DNA from: Chelydra serpentina
Taxonomy: Eukaryota; Chordata; Testudines; Chelydridae
NCBI GenBank assembly: GCA_037349315.1
Contig: JBAIAC010000040.1
Span: forward strand, 11,736,001-11,800,000
Length of the DNA stretch: 64,000 nucleotides
Reading direction: 5' to 3'
Shown: one piece after another, positions 53,234-64,000 of the stretch
Numbering within the stretch: the first letter of the stretch is position 1
How the letters are laid out: the number at the start of each line of letters is the position of its first letter
Position numbers and translations under genes: made by a program
Notes under the pieces: generated by a model
What the model was told of the DNA's origin: nothing
Database searches by the model: none
Seen by the model: only the letters and a program-made list of their open reading frames with translations

Positions 53234-54546
53234 GTGCCTCTCCCTCTTTATGGTAATCCTAAAACTACTGCCATTCAACCATGTTCGATGCAGAATATTT
53301 TTACAAACACATTGTTTTGTTCAAGGTTTTCCTGCTTCAAAATAGGCAACAGTCTCCAAAATATATAACGCTGCTTCACTCTGCCTCATCAGATATAAAG
53401 AGAAATATAATGAAGGGAAACCATAAGAACGTCTGCTAAAAGTCTCTCCTGAATGGCAATTTATACTGCCAGAGACTTATAAGGATTGTTGAAATCATAC
53501 AAATACATTTAGAAACAGACTGGGGTTGTTTTATTTCTAAATTATGTGCATTCTATATTTGTAAACACTCCCTCAGCAGCTATTGGCAGGGAGGGGACGG
53601 GCGGGGAGGAATATATAATCCCAGACCAGAAACAAAATCTGGCAAACGAAAAGGAGGTAGTATGGAATTCAAAGACATTTAAAGGTGGAATTTTCAACTC
53701 CCTGAGCTATGATCGCTCTGTCCTGGGAAGAAGAAAAATTGTTCTAAACATAGCCACATGCAGTAGCTAATTTAGAAACAATCAGTCTTCTTCAGATGTT
53801 TCAGTACATCAAGGAATTGGTTGGAATGTATTCATTTGACATCGACACGATGAAAAGTTCAAAAACCATCTAAGGAGACTGTGTTTTTTTTTTTTTTTTT
53901 TTTTTTTTAAAGCCATGAATTGTAAAAGAGAAATATAGGAGCCTTGCTATGATGCATAATAAAATCAGCAGGGAGCTGTTTTCAAATTACGCACCAATAT
54001 TCTGGTGGTAATATTCTGAGTTTACAATGAAAGGGGTGTATTACTCAGCATTCTTATTTTATGAGGGATTACTGATGGACATATTCCTTATTGTGTGAAT
54101 GCATATATTTCATGACAGCATGACAGATTTTGGTTGTGTACTAAGCAACAAGTGACTAGCACTTCTGGGGTAGTGAAAATAAGCAATTATTAATTAATAC
54201 TTACCAAAAAGCCTGTTACTGGTAACCAGAAGCAAATGAAGAAAAGTAAATGGAAACGCAGAGATAAATTTTATGCAGCAAAACATAGATTATCCATTCT
54301 GATTTGTATATGTGGTATTAACTTTTTAACCAGGGTTAGAGAAGAGGGAGAAAAAAATGACTTACTGCTTATTCAGTATGATTTAAAAATGCTGTTTCCA
54401 CAAATAAAAATGCAATGTTTAATTTTGTTTACGAATGTCTTCTAAATCATAGCAAAAAATTAGAAAAATGTTGGTAGAATTAAAAAAGTGAGGGTAGCAC
54501 TGAGGAAAAGAATGGATGAAAAATTGTATTGCATTTGTGAGGAAAG
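53234..54546. other. AT-rich unique DNA with a poly-T run
   Basis: No gene seen. An uninterrupted run of 25 T lies at 53884-53908. Confidence 0.45.
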
Positions 54547-55275
54547 ATGTGGTTAGGGGACTGGACTAGAACTCAGGAGAACTGACTTCAATTCCTGGGT
54601 TTACTCTACACTTCCTGTCTGACCTTGAGTAAGTCATTTAATCCCTCTGTGCTTCAGTTCCCCAGCTGTAACATGGGGATAATACTACAGCCCTTTCCCA
54701 GAACCTTTGTCTGATACACCTGTTTAGATTGGAAGCTCTTTCAGGCAGAGACCATGTCTTACTACATCTCTACCCCCATATAACGCGGTCCTTGGGAGAA
54801 AAAAAATCTTACTGTCTTATAGGTGAAACCGCGTTATATTAAACTTGTTTTGGCCTCAATCATTATTAATAGTCAGCAACCTAACACCCCTGTCCCCTGA
54901 CTGCCCTAAGCCCTATCCACACCCCTGCCACTTGACAAGCCCCCCAGGACTCCCACCACCTATCCAATGTCCCTGTTCCCCATCCCCTGACAGCCCCACC
55001 ACCAGAACCTCCGAACCATCCAACCCCCCCTATCCCCTGACCGCTCCCCGAGACCCTCTGCCCCTTATCCAACCCCTCGGCCCCGGCCTGGCACCCTTAA
55101 CATGATGCTCAGAGGAGCGTGTCGGAGCCGGACACACTGATGCGCTGATCCGCCGGCGTGCGCAGCCCTGTCCCCCAGAGCATTGTTTTATTGCGTTATA
55201 TCCGAATTCATGTTATATTGGATCGCGTTATGTTGGGGTAGAGATGTATGTGCATGTACAGCAAATACTACAATA
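54547..55275 (+). mobile_element. tRNA-derived SINE split by a mariner-like element
   Basis: The head and body are TTAGGGGACTGGACTAGAAC, CAATTCCTGGGTTTACTCTA, CTTGAGTAAGTCATTTAATC, CAGTTCCCCAGCTGTAACAT and AGATTGGAAGCTCTTTCAGG. The end resumes after the insertion with TGTGCATGTACAGCAAATAC. So the DNA element at 54765-55246 is the younger of the two. Confidence 0.8.
54763..55248. mobile_element. Mariner/Tc1-like non-autonomous element
   Basis: The body 54765-55246 (482 bp) has TA on both sides. Ends are CATCTCTACCCCCATATAAC and GTTATGTTGGGGTAGAGATG. Subterminal repeats GCGTTATA recur at both ends (ACCGCGTTATATTAAA; TTGCGTTATATCC). The centre is C-rich (54890-55100) and non-coding. The TA duplication and inverted ends support a Tc1/mariner origin; no transposase remains. 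Confidence 0.82.
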
Positions 55276-58200
55276 AGCCCTGTCTGTCAAAGAACAGCCA
55301 GTGAGCTAAGTGCTTGGTTAGGGCCTCTAGGCACGGCCACAAAAATAAAACTATGTTTAATTTTGCCGACACGTAGAGCTGTGTTAAATGCTAGGCATAT
55401 GAGTTATTGGCATCTGACTTATATCAGGGTATTTTTCCGTTACCCTTGACCAAAACAAGCCAGAACCCACTCACTTCTCAGGAAGGTTTTAATGTCAGTT
55501 TTCTTACACTGGTGGGAATAAGGCTCTTTAAAGTGAAAATTAATCAGAACCAGAAAGAAAAACTGTGCAGAGGATAAGCTATTCCTTTTTGATATAACAC
55601 AGGCAGTGAGAGTACCTAAGGCACTTTGATGGAGACATAGGAACACTGCCGTTCTCATCAATACAAAGGCAGGGATGGTATACTTCTGTCTGCATCTTGA
55701 CTTATACATAGGGTGAGGGTAGGTCTCTTGCCATGCACAGGAGATGATACCTTTCTGATCATTTCAGAAGGTGCCAGTGTAGTGAAACTGATAATTTAGC
55801 ACAAAACATGTAGCAACGCTGGTATCGACAGTAGATGATCACAATATTGTTTTCTGGCCCTGGAATCAATGAATGTCCATGTGTAGATTCTAACGGGGAT
55901 GCTTTATAAGAAGACACCACAGGGTCTTCATAAAATCTAAAACTTAATCTCACTCCAGCCTACAAGAGTCCCCGCCAATAGGAAGATGCAAAGAAAGGGG
56001 ATTTACATTTTGCAAACACGTAGTGCTTCAATACATATTATTCTTGCTCAAGCAGAAAAAAAAATGCAACAAATTAGTCTGCTTCATGTAGTGTAAACTA
56101 ATGAGCAGACTGTTTAACTACCAAAGTGCTTTCTTTTATCACTCACATCATGTCCACAGTCATAATTAACCTACAAGTTCTTCAAAGCTATAAGCACTCA
56201 TTGGTTAAATGTTGGAACCTTACACTATGTAAGTACAAGAAAGGTGTACTAAAAAGTGTTCTAGTGATAATCCATCTGTCTTATAGAAACGCCAGTGCAC
56301 AAGTAAATGTGATACATCTTGAGAACAGCAGACGGAAGATTTATTTGCCTGTTTCACATGACTCAGAATTGATCTCCTATGGTTTGTACTACTTTGATAT
56401 TCTTAGCAACAACCAAAATATCTGTTCTGAATAGAATGTCTAACTGTCTTTAATACGAACAGCTTCATTCACATGGCTATATTGTACTGGTGTGTCTATC
56501 ACTGCTTGGGAATTGCACTATAAACATGAATACATTTTATACTTCTGATACATGAATGATGTCAACCCTTGGTAGCTGTTACAATTTTCAAGCTCTGGGC
56601 GCTCTAGCCCATAACTCTAAATAAGCAGCATGGCAAAAATACACATTGTCTACTAGCAGTCAAACATTAAAACTGGGTGAGGTAGAAAGGGTTAATCTAT
56701 TGCAAAAGGAAAGTGGCTGAAAGAGTTACATCTCTTATCCACTCTTTGCTTACACAAAATGTGTATTTTAAATGGACTTTTAAATTGCATGCATGACCAG
56801 TATTTTGCAAACTTTAATTTAATGGTCACGGTGTAGCATGTCTGGCATACACCATATAACTACATTGTAAGCATTCCTACAGGGCACTTTGCAATTAGTA
56901 GGTTACAATGATCTTAAAATTTACACTGTTTTAGAAAACAAATACATCCGTGTATAGAACCCTGTGTCTATGTCATTTACATAGTATTTAATGTGGCCCT
57001 GATCCTAAGAAGCACAGTAAGGTGCTGACCACCTGGTAGGATCAAGCCAAAAGAGTCTGATCTCTCACTCATTGAAGTCAAGGGGATTCTGGCGTTTGAC
57101 TTTTATATGACTTAGACCATTCCCTATGAAGACAAGAGCCCAATCCTGAAATCCTTATTCCCATGAGAAGTCCCATACAATTCAGTGGGATTTAGATGAA
57201 TTAAGATAATTCATATAAAGACTGAAGAGTCAAGTTCCAAATTACTAAAGGTTACCCTGTAGGAAAGAAATACTCCTATCATAACTGCAGTCTTTAACCT
57301 TAAAAAGTTACTCATTTTCTTTGGGTCCAGAATTTTGCATGGAAAATGCAGTAGAGTCTTGTATAATAAACGCTACCCTCTCAGGTGGCACTGAGAATTT
57401 GGGAATGAGTAAAATCACACATTGAAGTGCCCCAATTTATTAGAAATACTAAAAGTGCAGAAGATTGTTTTCTGTTGTTTCCAAGATATTATCCCTCTCC
57501 TTTTCAAGTGAATGGTGCAGCCGCAAAATGCTCTCTGCTGTTAAAATGCTTCAGATGTTCTCTGAAGTTTATTGTTCCTTGGAAGGAATTTATTTCATTA
57601 TAATGTGCTCACAAAAGAACATTAGTGTTTAATTATTAGAGGAACTATTCTTAGCAAGGCTGAGGCTGGAGTGTGAGCCAAGAAAAGAATCCAAGCCATG
57701 GGTTTGTAACGCTCCCTCCTCTCCATTGTTGTTGCAGTCCTTCCCGTTGATGATTGATGCAGGTAGATAGTAGAGGGGCAGGTTGAACAACTTGGTGCAA
57801 TTAATATTTATTATGAGGTTCTTGCATTTTTCCCCAATAAAGAATTATTTGTGATATAATGTTCATTATTCAACCTGCTGTAATTAATAGGATGTGCATG
57901 TTCTTCTCCTGGTAGAGATGCTGGTGCGCTCATGTATGCAACGTGGTCAAATTCTCCCATATGCAGAGAGCTAGGCCCACACATGACTTAAATCCTATTT
58001 TCAGAATTGAAGTGGGACGAAAGGAATTGTAGGCCTTGTGTTAGCCCTCTGCACAGTAGGGGAATTTCAACCTCCTGATGTTACTTCAGGGCGTGAATGC
58101 TATTGTCAGGGGTCCATCTGTAATGAATCCATGGCTGCAGATAACAGATCAATACAACAACATATGTTGTATGGGAACTCAAAGGGATCTAGGACTAGAA

Positions 58201-59114
58201 CGCTGGTCTGCCTGCTCTGCTTCTTTCTGAACTTCAGGCTGCTCTCTTCCCTAGTAGCAGCTGCCTTACCTTCTTTATGGGCCAACCACCAAAGAGCACT
58301 TCATTCACTCACTCATGTACACAGAGCCGGTATATTATATCACCAAGTTATTGACCTGAATAACAAGGATTCCTTTGTAACGACTGTCCGTCCAGAGGGA
58401 GTGTAAATCACACACATTGGTATGTGTTACTTCAGCATTTTTGATATAAAGGTCTGTTGAAGAAGAAAGGACAGAGACAGCAATAAAGGGGGAAAATAAT
58501 GATAATCAATAATAAACACATGCAGGTTAAGAACTGGTGATCCTGAGTGAGGAAAAAACAGCCTGGACTTACAAGGAGAGGAAGAGATGAGATGACAACT
58601 CATGAAAGGGAGCAGTATTAAGGAGAGGAAAAAGAGACAGGTTTTGGAGATTGGATTCAGTATGACAAAGAGAGTCAGAAAAATGAAGAGAGAGAGAGAG
58701 AGGAAGAGAGTTCCACAGAGAAGTGAAAAAAAATCTCAGTATTTATAAATAGCGGCAGAAGGAAGAAGATTGTGCAAAGATGAATGAAAGGAACAAACCC
58801 CAGGGTAGGAAATAAGAGGGAAAAGAAAGGGAGGACGGGTTGCTTTAGGCAATAAATATAAAAGTGAGAATTTTAAAACAATAATATGGGCATGAGGCAT
58901 GGGAAGAGAGACTGGACATGTACCGTCAAAGGCCAAAGCAAGTAGAGGCAGTGTGAGCCTATGGATCAGTGGAGATAACATTGCAGAATTGGAGCACCCA
59001 AAGTTCACAAATGCACAGCTGTTAATCCACACATTAACTATTCTTGCACACTATTGCTACTCTGCCTGTTATATTCACCATCTACATTGGGTAATTGTGG
59101 GCTGGACCCAGAGT
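55276..59114. other. Unique AT-rich DNA, no gene seen
   Basis: About 3.8 kb, the longest repeat-poor stretch. The open frame 58038-58406 (122 codons) shows no known domain or splice context. Short dyad-repeat pieces lie at 56995-57210 (GATCCTAAGAAGCACAG, CACTCATTGAAGTCAAGGGG, CAATTCAGTGGGATTTAGAT). Around 58690-58705 there is an AG run. The block 57480-57680 looks transposon-free. Confidence 0.4.
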
Positions 59115-59285
59115 CTACTGAAATTATTATTATTGGTGGTATTGTATTGCTTAGGGGGAGCCCCTGTCATGGACCAAGGCTTCATTGTGTCAAGCACTGT
59201 ATGAAACACAAAAAGAAAGTCCCTGTCCCCAAAGAGCTTACAAACTCAGTATAAACAAGAGACAACAGATGGATGCAGTCCCGAG
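59115..59285 (+). mobile_element. L2/MIR-like repeat body
   Basis: TACTGAAATTATTATTATTG, TCATTGTGTCAAGCACTGTA, AGTCCCTGTCCCCAAAGAGC and TTACAAACTCAGTATAAACA follow the order of a widespread old amniote repeat (phrases such as CCCAAAGAGCTTACAA). No head or clear ends. Confidence 0.65.
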
Positions 59286-60034
59286 TGCAAGGAAACAGCG
59301 AGACAATATTGGTCAGCATGAGAGCTGTGGTCTCATTGGAGTCTTCTGTTGATTTCAGTGGGCGTTAGATTAGGCCAGTTATTGTCCATTAGTCAATGTA
59401 AACCGTTGCTCTATTGCTCTATAACTGTACAGACCTAATAATAAAAAATATGTGTCTCTATAAGCAAGTAGTCAGATACAAGAGTATTTGTTTTTTCATT
59501 GCCTAAGTACATAGTATCTGGAAAACTCTGGCTATTCTAGGATCAATACTACAGTGTATCACCTCCTTAAGCGTCTAATGGGAACACAGCTCTCATCTTT
59601 CCAGTAGCTATCGTCCTGAAGCAAGTTTGAGTTATTGTAATCTTCTTTGGTTCTAGCTCCTCCTTCCCTTGCTAACACACGGTACCCTCTATGTAGTACA
59701 GGTGATGTGACAAATCAAAATGCTCCCTGATTTTCATAAGCGTTAAAAGAAACAAAACACCAAATTTCCCTTTCCTCCTTCACAAAATAACAAAGTCGCT
59801 GCAAAATCCTGCCTTCATCAGCAACAACAAAGCTGAAGTTTATTTTCCGGGACCTTAGAACCTGCCCTCTAATCATGGTGCTGGCTAAACACTCTTAGTT
59901 AAAAACAAAATGAACTTCCAGTCCTTTGCAATCTCAGCTGATTAATCATTTCATTGTTATTGTAAGTGCATGCTAATTGTCGTGTGCTTGTATATATATG
60001 CCACATATATTAAAATGCAAAGTAGAAATTGTTC
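59286..60034. other. No recognisable feature
   Basis: Unique-looking AT-rich sequence. Confidence 0.4.
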
Positions 60035-60243
60035 ATCATCACTGGCTAAACATATCCTGAAGGCAGGACACTGTCGCCTAGCAACTTCAGAGAGCTGATT
60101 ACATCTCATGTGGGTATCCCCGGTAGGCCACTTGCATGTGGTAAACACCACACGCAAGGGCAAGAGCAAAGGGCTGAGTCAGGTCTCAGAAGTTGCTAGG
60201 TGACAGTGTGCTGTCCTGAGGGTATATTCAGCCAGTGATAAAG
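60035..60243. mobile_element. MITE with inverted ends of about 55 bp
   Basis: ATCACTGGCTAAACATATCC, TGAAGGCAGGACACTGTCGC and CTAGCAACTTC at the left (60039-60093) are mirrored at the right (60186-60239) by GAAGTTGCTAGGTGACAGTG, TGCTGTCCTGAGGGTATATT and CAGCCAGTGAT. The middle has GGTAGGCC and CATGTGGTAAACACCACACG dyads. About 205 bp, no coding capacity, target duplication not clear. Confidence 0.8.
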
Positions 60244-61299
60244 AGAGAGGATTCCACCCTGGATTTTATTAACAGCCTGCAGGGGGCAATAGAAAGAGGG
60301 TGTTGTGGTCAGAGTTCTAGAAGGAGCCAGAACATTTCCCTCCAGCTTGATCTTGTAGCTGAATTAAGCTTGTTTGTTAAGCTCCTCCTCCCTCACCTGA
60401 TTCAAATCCTTCCTAAATGCACGTCTGTCATTTTGTTTACAAGTGGTGAAAGGGGAGGAAAGGTATGATGCAAGCACAATACAATGAATGCAACCATTAA
60501 GGTATGTCTGTGCTTTAATGAGTGGTCTAGGATTGTTACCTTCCTTCTTTGTCTCTATTCACTTTTTTGCCTGGCTTATGACCTGAGGTTTTTATGTCAT
60601 GTTGAATATAGACTGCGTTCTCTGCAGGTCAGGGCATGTATATGTGAGGGGTTAGCCCTGTTTAGGGCACCCTAAGCACAATAGATACGTTAGTGCCTAG
60701 CACAATGAGTCTCTCATCTTCTGGAAACCTCTAAGGCATGACTGTGATTTAAATGATTATGATAAAACTAGGTATGCCACAGTACACTTAAGAATTTATT
60801 CCAGACATTATAAAATATGAAACTAAGAGCCAAATTGGGCCCTCGTTTGCATCTGATACAACCCAGTTGACTTCAGTGGGGTAGCATATGCTGTAAATAA
60901 GAGTAGACTTTATCTCTATTAATCTAATGAGATAAGTGATTATCCGATACAGTATATCAAACGTCTAATGATCTGATTTTGCAATTGGGCACCCCTAAAA
61001 GGTACAGTCAAGTTCTAGCGATCTTACCATGGCATTCTCCATTTTAAGTATAAGGAACCTCTGTGAAATTAGTAATCTCTCATATCCAAGTGAATTTAAG
61101 TGCTCCATTTAATGAACTAGTGTCTTTATGTCCCATACTGGATGAAATCAGAACTGTTCACTTGTGTGTCATAAGCACAATCCTACTAGGAGTGAGTAGA
61201 GATCCTTCTTTAGTGTCTGTCTATTCTAAAGTACTTATATGGCCTATGTTACTGTAGTCTCTGAAAGCCGTGCAATCTTTAATGTATTTATCTTCAGCC
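60244..61299. other. Mostly unique DNA
   Basis: No gene supported. A SINE/L2-tail-like piece lies near 60660-60705 (GGGCACCCTAAGCACAATAG, GTGCCTAGCACAATGAGTC). Confidence 0.4.
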
Positions 61300-61505
61300 A
61301 TTTTACAGATGCAGAACTGAGGCACACAGAGTCTAATGGCTGTATTTTTAAAGGTATGTAGGCAATGAGAGATGCTGATAGGAACTCAGTGATGTTTTTG
61401 AAAATCTCTCTAGGTACTTAGCGCTGGTTGAAATCAGCTGATTCAAGAACTGAACCCATGTCTCCCAGATCCTAAGCCAGTGCCCTAAATGCTGGACCAT
61501 CCTAC
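61300..61505 (-). mobile_element. SINE/MIR-like fragment, minus strand
   Basis: TTTACAGATGCAGAACTGAG, CACACAGAGTC, then AACTGAACCCATGTCTCCCA and CAGTGCCCTAAATGCTGGAC are the complement of a SINE body and head. The hAT element at 61514 lies next to its head end. Confidence 0.6.
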
Positions 61506-61920
61506 CTCTATCCCAGTGGTTCTCAAACTGTGAGTCAGGACCCCAAAATGGGTCATGACCCCATTTTAATGGCGTTGCCAGGGCTGGCGTTGGACTTGGC
61601 CGAGCCCCACCGTCCAGGCCCGAAGCCAAAGCCCAAGGGCTTCAGCCCTCAGTGGTGGGGCTTAGGCTTTGGCTTCAGCCCTGGGTGGCAGGACTCAGGT
61701 TACAGGCCCCCCCACCTGAGGCTGAAGCCCTTGAGTTTCAGCTTTGGCCTCCCCGCCCAGGGCGGTGGGGCTCGGGCTCTGGCTTTGGCCCCCCAGCCCG
61801 GAACGGCGGGGCTCGGATGGGCTCAGGCTTTGACCCCCCCCACTTCCTGGGGTCGTGTAGTAATTTTTGTCGTCAGCAGTGTGTCGCGGTGCAATGAAGT
61901 TTGAGAACTGCTGCCTATCC
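61506..61920. mobile_element. hAT-type element with near 8-bp target duplication
   Basis: The element 61514-61913 (400 bp) starts CAGTGGTTCTCAAACTGTGA and ends AAGTTTGAGAACTGCTG. Flanks CTCTATCC and CCTATCC differ by one missing T. GGACCCCAAAATGGGTC and GGGGTCGTGTAGTAATTTTT lie just inside the ends. The centre is GC-rich with repeated GGCTTCAGCCCT / GGGCTTCAGCC. The open frames of 81-124 codons are low-complexity. Confidence 0.85.
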
Positions 61921-63189
61921 TTTAGTTAACTGGACCTGTGGTTTTGGAGAAGACGCAGTGTCCACGTCCTGTCCCTTGAAGTTTGAAATATCTGTAGCAG
62001 GCAAGGTAATTACAACTGTGAAGTCCTAGGCAGCCATGAATTTGTAACCATTATTTTTCCATCACAGATTAGATGTGCTGCAAATGTTGTGAAGAAAGTG
62101 GGATTTTTGTTTTGAGTGAGTGTAAAGATGGGTTTAGAACATAAACGTGTCTTTGCAACCTTAACTCTGGTGCTCGCTGTACCGTGAACGCTATAATATA
62201 TATTGATTTGTTTGGTTTTCACTGTGACATGTTTAATGTTGCTGTTTTAGAGATGACTTTTAAAATGTATGGCTTCATACTAAGTTGGTTCTGACACCAA
62301 AAAAATCAAGAGAGAATGAGCAAGAGGGAGAGAGCAAGGTATATCAAAGTGATCAGTGGGTACATTAGCATTCAAGCACTGTGAAAACTTTGCTATACAG
62401 ATTACTTGTGTCTAAGGGTATGATTATGACCTCTGAATTGTATTAAAGAATATGCATTTTAGGCATTGATACCTAATTTAAGAGGGATTACATTACAGCA
62501 GAGCTAGGCAAAAAATACCTGTGTAATTAAACACCAGCACCATGCAATCTAGAGGCTAAAGCCCTTACAGATCTGAGAGATGCTTTATTAGTCCAAAATT
62601 ATATGTAATATCAACTTCACTATAAAACATCTTTTATTTATTTTTAGAGATGTGCAAAATCTCCAAATCCATTGCTACCAGCATCTATCATAGGTAGTGA
62701 AAATATCACATACCTGCTTTCCCCAGCTGTCTGGACTATTGTGGAGACGGGCTTTGGGCTAGATCCTCAGTAGGTGTAACATCAGCATAGTTCATAGACT
62801 TCAGTCTCTGGAATGGAGTGCTTACCTGGTGTGTGGTTATTGGACATATACAGCCAATTGCCAAGTGTTAGCTTATCTTCTAGAACGAAGGCAATGAAAG
62901 CACTAACCTCTCCATCCCTCGGCTTTTTAGCTCAATGCTTTCCACTCTAAGATAAAGGAACAACCCTCTCTCCATGTGAACGGATCCATTAAGACCATGA
63001 CTTCAAGGCTTGCTGCTAAATCCAAGCATGCGTTCTTTCCAGCAAGATACTTAAGCACATTAGTCCCAACGGGATTAACCGTGTTCTTAAAATTAGGCAT
63101 ATGCGTAAATGCTTTATTAAATGGGGGCCACAGATCCCCATCTCAGTGCTGCTGCTCACATGGCTGGTGTTAAGGTGAATCAACCAACA
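61921..63189. other. Unique DNA, no gene seen
   Basis: About 1.3 kb. A TTAAGC-type dyad fragment lies at 63050-63115 (CTTAAGCACATTAGTCCC, TTAAAATTAGGCATATGCGT). Confidence 0.4.
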
Positions 63190-63800
63190 GTGTAAGGCCA
63201 AGGCACATAAGTTAGAGAATGCGATGGGGTGAAGGGGTTCAGGTGGCTAGGTGGGCCAATCGACTGCCTCGGCTGCCCCTGGAGGAGGAGCCAAGGAGTA
63301 AGGAGGACTAATTGGAGATGAAGCTCAGTGGGAGAGGAGCTGCAGGGGCCTGTCTGAATCCCAGTGGCTGAGAGCAGAAAGGGGCTGCAGTCATTCCCAG
63401 GGTGAGAGAAGGCAAGGTAGGAAGTAGCCCAGGGATACAACAGTGAGGTTTAGGACTGTGCAGACTCTGACTGCTTGTTGTAGGGTTCCTGAGCTGGGAC
63501 CTGTGTAGAGGGCGGGGGGCCTTGGTTCCACTACCAGCCACTGGGGGAGTGGTATCATTAAAGGGCAGTGGGTCCTGTGAGACTTTGATCCATGCTCTTC
63601 TCCCCCCTCATCGCCCCCCAAAAAGGGGAAACAACAGTGGCTGGGGGGCCAAGCCATGAAGCGGGAACGGTCACGTCCCCAGAGGGCGAGAGAGAGTGAG
63701 ATGGAGTGAGCAACCACAGGAAGTCGCATCAAACCGGCAGAGCTAATCCCCAGATGTGGCCCGAAAGAGGCGTTCCTGCGGTGATTAGATACCCCCCACT
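63190..63800. mobile_element. Probable LTR-like turtle repeat
   Basis: Blocks such as GAGCTGCAGGGGCCTGTCTG, GGAAGTAGCCCAGGGATACA, CTGGGACCTGTGTAGAGGGC and CCAGATGTGGCCCGAAAGAG recall long GC-rich LTR-type repeats of turtles. The three overlapping minus-strand open frames are Pro/Ser/Leu-rich and not convincing genes. Ends and target duplication not found. Confidence 0.4.
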
Positions 63801-63816
63801 ATGAACTCGCTCATTC

Positions 63817-64000
63817 AAGAGTACAGGAACTCCTCACGTAAAGTCGTCCCGGTTAATGTTGTTTCGTTGCTGATCAATTAGGGAACATGCTTGTTTAAAG
63901 TTGTGCAGTGCTCCCTTATAACGTCATTTGGCAGCTGCCTGCTTTGTCCATTGCTTGCAGGATTCTCTGGAAGAGCAGCCTGTCCTCGTGGGGATTAGAA
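63817..64000. mobile_element. Interspersed repeat cut by the window end
   Basis: TACAGGAACTCCTCACGTAA, GTCGTCCCGGTTAATGTTGT, CATGCTTGTTTAAAGTTGTG and CTCCCTTATAACGTCATTTG start a repeat I recognise from turtle genomes, probably a DNA element. Only the left part is in view. Confidence 0.5.

Noticed and set aside
58038..58406. 122-codon plus-strand open frame
   Set aside because: No recognisable domain, no start or splice evidence, and length within chance for 64 kb in six frames.

Overview
This window looks like a non-coding stretch (intergenic or intronic) of a turtle genome. I found no reading frame that reads as a conserved protein-coding exon, no rRNA or tRNA gene and no CRISPR. The turtle assignment rests on the repeats, recognised from memory rather than by search: tRNA-derived SINEs of the CryI type, CR1 and L3-type LINE 3' ends, Penelope-like retroelement ends, and many short inverted-repeat DNA transposons typical of turtles and partly shared with crocodilians. 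Most long open frames lie in these repeats or in GC-rich low-complexity DNA.

Layout. 0-15 kb is mostly unique or old AT-rich sequence with two hAT-type MITEs that keep 8-bp target duplications (401-601, 11674-11855), two L3 LINE 3' ends (631, 9951), a head-to-head tRNA-like palindrome (6741-6880) and several small MITEs. 15-20 kb holds a fold-back Penelope-like insertion inside a SINE, a large near-identical inverted duplication (15841-16335), a CR1 end and a palindrome-rich MITE. 20.6-23.6 kb is a three-level nest: an L3 LINE split by an LTR, itself split by a younger solo LTR with TG...CA ends and a GTTAC duplication. 24.2-29.8 kb has three more copies of the palindrome-rich MITE and a long inverted-repeat element. 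32.6 kb holds a second fold-back Penelope-like insertion. 34.3-35.7 kb is another nest: SINE, then LINE plus Penelope-like tail, then a hAT element. 43.1-44.1 kb is a GC-rich hAT element carrying a 101-bp tandem array, inside an older MITE. 46-49 kb holds a hAT element, an old L3 copy, SINEs and a CR1 end. 53-55 kb has the fifth palindrome-rich MITE and a TA-flanked mariner-like element inside a SINE. 55-64 kb is largely unique AT-rich DNA with scattered old repeats, ending in a truncated repeat.

The most interesting signals are the two Penelope-like insertions, which carry hammerhead-ribozyme-like cores and fold-back ends; the MITE family built of serial hairpins; the 16-kb inverted duplication; the ordered nests, which give a relative history of transposition; and one short frame (52136-52306) with a signal-peptide-like start and six cysteines, which is unproven as a gene.
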